In this document: positions 60,935 to 64,000 of the stretch, one piece after another
Position numbering within the stretch: position 1 is the first letter of the stretch
Layout of the letters: each line of letters starts with the position of its first letter
NCBI RefSeq assembly: GCF_024198235.1
Contig: NZ_JAKCFB010000004.1
Coordinates: 62,001 to 126,000 of the forward strand
Reading direction: 5' to 3'
Source: Myxococcus dinghuensis
GTDB lineage: Bacteria > Myxococcota > Myxococcia > Myxococcales > Myxococcaceae
DNA: 64,000 nt
The notes under the pieces: generated by a model
Databases searched by the model: none
What the model saw: only the letters and a program-made list of their open reading frames with translations
What the model was told of the DNA's origin: nothing
Translations under genes and position numbers: made by a program

Positions 60935-63900
60935 ATGCGCGCCTTGACCGACCTGCCCTCAGCCCCTGGCTCCACCCTCCACCTGGGCCTCCCGGGCTTC
61001 ACCTTCGAGGACCTCTATCGCCCGCGCGGCTTGCGTCGGCTCGCGAAGAGCTTCGATGCGCAGTTGGCCGAGGACGAGCCGGAGCTGTTCAAGGCGTTCG
61101 ACGCGTACCGCCAGTCCGGCGGCACCAGCGTCCGCGGCCCCGAGGAGTCGGACCTGCTCGTCCGCGTGGCCCGCCACGTCTCGCGCTTCGTCGCGCGCCT
61201 CTTCCGCATCGAGGCGGAGCAGGAGCACCTGGCCGGAGGCCTGAAGGGCGAGCTGCCCCTGTTCGACTTCAAGCGCGAGTTCATCACCCGCCGCGTCTTC
61301 AAGAAGGGTGCCCCGGAGCGGCCCACGCTCGCCGAGTTCCCCTCGCTGGATGCCCGCATGGGGCTGCTCATGTCGCTCGGCTTCGCGGAGGCCGTCGCCA
61401 CCGGGGACCCGGAGCGCGGGCTGGCCGAGTCGGTGCTGTCCCTCATGGAGCTGGAGCGCCTGTTCTCCGGCAACCTCCCCTCGCAGGAGCAGGAGAAGGC
61501 GGAGGCCCTGCGCGCCCGCTGGGCGGCCATCCGCGCCGCGCTGCTCGCCACGCAGGAGGGCCGCGACGCGTTCGGCTCCAGCCTCGTCACGCACGGCGAC
61601 GACGCCGCGGAGCTCCAGGCGGTGCGCGCGCTCCTGTCCCTGGCGGACCGCTGGACGTACGCGCGCGCGCTGCACCCGGAGACGAAGGAGCAGTTCCACA
61701 CCTGGCCCACGCACCGCATCCCCAAGCCGCTGGTGTTCGACCAGTTGGTCCAGCTCCAGCGCCCGGACGCGGAGCTGCCCGAGGCCACCGAGGGCCTGGC
61801 GCACCACCTGCGCCACCGCGACGGCTTCAAGCTCACCGACCGCCGGGGCACCCCGCGCGACGTGATGAACGAGGTGGACTACTGCGTGCTCTGCCACGAG
61901 CGCCAGAAGGACTCCTGCTCCAAGGGCTTCCCCGCCAAGGACCCGGTGGCGGAGGGGCACAGCTACAAGAAGAACCCGCTGGGCATCCCCCTCACCGGCT
62001 GCCCGCTCGACGAGCGCATCTCCGAGGCGCACCTGCTCAAGCGCGAGGGTGACTCGCTGGCCTCGCTGGCCGTCATCACGCTCGACAACCCCATGTGCCC
62101 GGGCACCGGCCACCGCATCTGCAACGACTGCATGAAGGCCTGCATCTTCCAGAAGCAGGAGCCGGTGAACATCCCCCTGGCGGAGACCGCGGCCCTCACG
62201 GACGTGCTGGACCTGCCCTGGGGCTTCGAAATCTACGGGCTGCTCACCCGCTGGAACCCGCTCAACATCCGCCGCCCCTACGCCCTGCCCTACGTGGGCC
62301 GCAACGTGCTCGTCGTGGGCCTGGGCCCCGCCGGCTACACGCTGTCGCACTACCTGCTCAACGAGGGCTTCGGCGTCACCGGCATGGACGGGCTGAAGAT
62401 CGAACCGTTCCCGGACGAGCTCGTGGGCAAGGGCGGGCACGCGCTGCGCCCCATCCGCGACTGGCGCGCGCTGACGCATGAGCTGGACGAGCGCGTGCTG
62501 GAGGGCTTCGGTGGCGTCTCCGAGTACGGAATCACCGTGCGCTGGGACAAGAACTTCCTGACGCTCATCCACCTCACGCTGGCGCGCCGCGAGGGCTTCC
62601 GCATCCACGGCGGCGTGCGCTTCGGAGGCACGCTCACCATCGACGACGCGTGGGCGCTGGGCTTCGACCACATCGCCATCGCCGCCGGCGCGGGCCGCCC
62701 CACCATCATCGGGATGAAGAACAACCTCATCCGGGGCATCCGCAAGGCGAGCGACTTCCTCATGGCGCTGCAGCTTTCGGGCGCGTTCAAGCGCGACTCG
62801 CTCGCCAACCTCCAGGTGCAGCTCCCCGCCATCGTCATCGGCGGTGGCCTCACCGGCATCGACACCGCCACGGAGCTGATGGCGTACTACCCGGTGCAGG
62901 TGGAGAAGGCGCTGGAGCGCCACGAGACGCTGGCGGCAGCCCTGGGCGAGGAGGTCGTGCTCGCGCGGCTGGACGCCGAGGAGCGCGCCACCTACCAGAC
63001 CTTCCTGGAGCACGGCCGCGCGGTGCGCGCCGAGCGCGAGAAGGCCCGCGCCGAGGGTCGCACGCCCGACTTCATCAAGCTGGTGCGCGCCTGGGGCGGC
63101 GTCAGCCTCGTGTACCGCCGCAGCCTCACCGAGTCCCCCGCCTACCGCCTCAACCACGAGGAGGTCACCAAGGCGCTGGAGGAAGGCATCCGCTTCATCG
63201 AGCGCATGAGTCCGGTGGAGGCGCTGCCGGACACCACGGGCGCCGTGCGCGCCCTGCGCTTCGAGCGCATGGTGACGGTGGACGGCAAGCTCAAGGGCAG
63301 CGGCCAGTTCTTCGAGCTGCCCGCGCGCACCGTGTGCGTGGCCGCCGGCACGTCCCCCAACGTCACCTACGAGCGCGAGTACCCGGGCACCTTCCAGCTC
63401 GACGAGGGCGGTGACTACTTCCAGGGCCACGCGCTGGTGGACGGCGCGGACGGCTTCGCCCTCCAGAAGGTGGAGGCGAGCGAGGACCTGGACGCGAAGG
63501 TGGGCTTCTTCACCTCCTACGCCAAGGACGGGCACTTCATCTCCTTCTACGGCGACAACCACCCCACGTACGCGGGCAACGTGGTGAAGGCCATGGCCAG
63601 CGCCAAGGATGGGTACGTGGAGGTGGCGCGCCTGTACGCGAAGGAGGTGGCCGCGCTCGACTTCGACGACGAGCTGGCCCAGGCCCGGCGCGACGAGGCG
63701 CGCGCGGCGCACTTCACGAAGCTGGACGAGGCCTTCAACGCCACGGTGGTGGCGGTCAACCGCCTGACGCCCACCATCGTCGAGGTCGTCGTGAAGGCGC
63801 CCTTCGCGGCGAGCCACTTCCAGCCCGGCCAGTTCTACCGGCTGCAGAACTTCGAGCGGAACGCCACCGTCGTCGACGGCATGCGCCTCACCATGGAGGG

Positions 63901-64000
63901 CCTGGCCCTCACCGGCGCGTGGGTGGACAAGGAGCAGGGGCTGATGGGCACCATCGTCCTGGAGATGGGCTCCTCGTCACGCCTGTGCTCGGCGCTCAAG
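60935..64000 (+). CDS. Large FAD/NAD-linked oxidoreductase with Cys clusters (3'-truncated)
   Basis: 1022 residues are visible and the frame is still open at the window end. The N-terminal ~300 residues are helical. Then come Cys clusters (CVLCHERQKDSC near 317-328; CPGTGHRICNDCMKAC near 389-404) of the type that holds Fe-S clusters in GltD-like enzymes. A Rossmann motif (VVGLGPAGY near 461) and a second (VIGGGLTGID near 635) follow. Finally the start of a ferredoxin-reductase-like domain appears (FQPGQFYRLQNFE near 962). This looks like a fusion of a GltD/NfnB-like flavoprotein with an FNR-type domain. The ATG at 60935 lacks a clear Shine-Dalgarno. The frame has no stop for 3 kb. The partners are unknown. 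Confidence 0.88.
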   Translation, partial: MRALTDLPSAPGSTLHLGLPGFTFEDLYRPRGLRRLAKSFDAQLAEDEPELFKAFDAYRQSGGTSVRGPEESDLLVRVARHVSRFVARLFRIEAEQEHLAGGLKGELPLFDFKREFITRRVFKKGAPERPTLAEFPSLDARMGLLMSLGFAEAVATGDPERGLAESVLSLMELERLFSGNLPSQEQEKAEALRARWAAIRAALLATQEGRDAFGSSLVTHGDDAAELQAVRALLSLADRWTYARALHPETKEQFHTWPTHRIPKPLVFDQLVQLQRPDAELPEATEGLAHHLRHRDGFKLTDRRGTPRDVMNEVDYCVLCHERQKDSCSKGFPAKDPVAEGHSYKKNPLGIPLTGCPLDERISEAHLLKREGDSLASLAVITLDNPMCPGTGHRICNDCMKACIFQKQEPVNIPLAETAALTDVLDLPWGFEIYGLLTRWNPLNIRRPYALPYVGRNVLVVGLGPAGYTLSHYLLNEGFGVTGMDGLKIEPFPDELVGKGGHALRPIRDWRALTHELDERVLEGFGGVSEYGITVRWDKNFLTLIHLTLARREGFRIHGGVRFGGTLTIDDAWALGFDHIAIAAGAGRPTIIGMKNNLIRGIRKASDFLMALQLSGAFKRDSLANLQVQLPAIVIGGGLTGIDTATELMAYYPVQVEKALERHETLAAALGEEVVLARLDAEERATYQTFLEHGRAVRAEREKARAEGRTPDFIKLVRAWGGVSLVYRRSLTESPAYRLNHEEVTKALEEGIRFIERMSPVEALPDTTGAVRALRFERMVTVDGKLKGSGQFFELPARTVCVAAGTSPNVTYEREYPGTFQLDEGGDYFQGHALVDGADGFALQKVEASEDLDAKVGFFTSYAKDGHFISFYGDNHPTYAGNVVKAMASAKDGYVEVARLYAKEVAALDFDDELAQARRDEARAAHFTKLDEAFNATVVAVNRLTPTIVEVVVKAPFAASHFQPGQFYRLQNFERNATVVDGMRLTMEGLALTGAWVDKEQGLMGTIVLEMGSSSRLCSALK

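Noticed and set aside
60959..63817. Long minus-strand frame opposite the last gene
   Set aside because: The plus strand has an uninterrupted frame with Cys clusters and dinucleotide-binding motifs; the minus frame has none.

Overview
The window is a continuous piece of a high-GC chromosome that looks myxobacterial (Myxococcus, Corallococcus, Pyxidicoccus or a close relative). This rests on strong G/C third-position bias, many lipoproteins with Asp/Gly/Ala/Pro-rich linkers, two proteins ending in MYXO-CTERM-like Cys/transmembrane/Arg tails (27208-28671 and 49866-51161), a kelch/Cys-repeat lipoprotein, and dense regulators and two-component genes. I see no phage, IS element, CRISPR array or rRNA. 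One tRNA is present: tRNA-Ala(CGC) at 41671-41746. The first and last genes touch the window edges. The last one (60935 to the end) is a large oxidoreductase whose stop codon lies outside.

Layout. 1-13.4 kb: membrane protein, kelch lipoprotein, divergent QOR2-like reductase and LysR regulator, then a TonB / lipoprotein / TonB-dependent receptor locus and a UshA-like nucleotidase. 13.4-18.6 kb: small lipoproteins, two TetR regulators (the second with a 24-bp palindromic operator in front of itself and an MFS exporter) and an orphan YezG/DUF600-like gene. 18.8-27.1 kb: an exported-protein region with a duplicated beta-helix protein, a coiled-coil protein ending in a PD-(D/E)XK-like motif, a PEGA-like anchored protein and further secreted or lipidated proteins. 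27.2-29.8 kb (minus strand): PL6-like beta-helix protein, cupin and cold-shock protein. 30.1-33.5 kb: a CpxP/Spy-like sensor operon with response regulator and histidine kinase. 33.4-41.5 kb (minus strand): lipase-maturation-factor-like protein, cupredoxin-like lipoprotein, ABC exporter pair, CtaB and a membrane TPR protein. 41.6-47.2 kb: tRNA-Ala, then DUF2760 and two Hsp70-like ATPases. 47.4-51.2 kb (minus strand): zinc-binding protein, and a phytase/5'-nucleotidase pair that probably scavenges phosphate. 51.3-60.7 kb: Gmd and Rmd (GDP-D-rhamnose synthesis), NADAR protein, HEAT-like protein, lipoprotein, and glycosyltransferases, which suggests surface polysaccharide work. 60.9 kb to the end: the oxidoreductase.

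The most unusual parts are the secreted locus at 18.8-24.5 kb, the seven-residue AWEEHR-type repeat at the N-terminus of the histidine kinase, the amicyanin-like copper ligand set in the lipoprotein at 35.1-36.0 kb, and a decaying ~187-bp tandem repeat at 59.4-59.8 kb. All family assignments come from reading motifs by eye; no database search was run.
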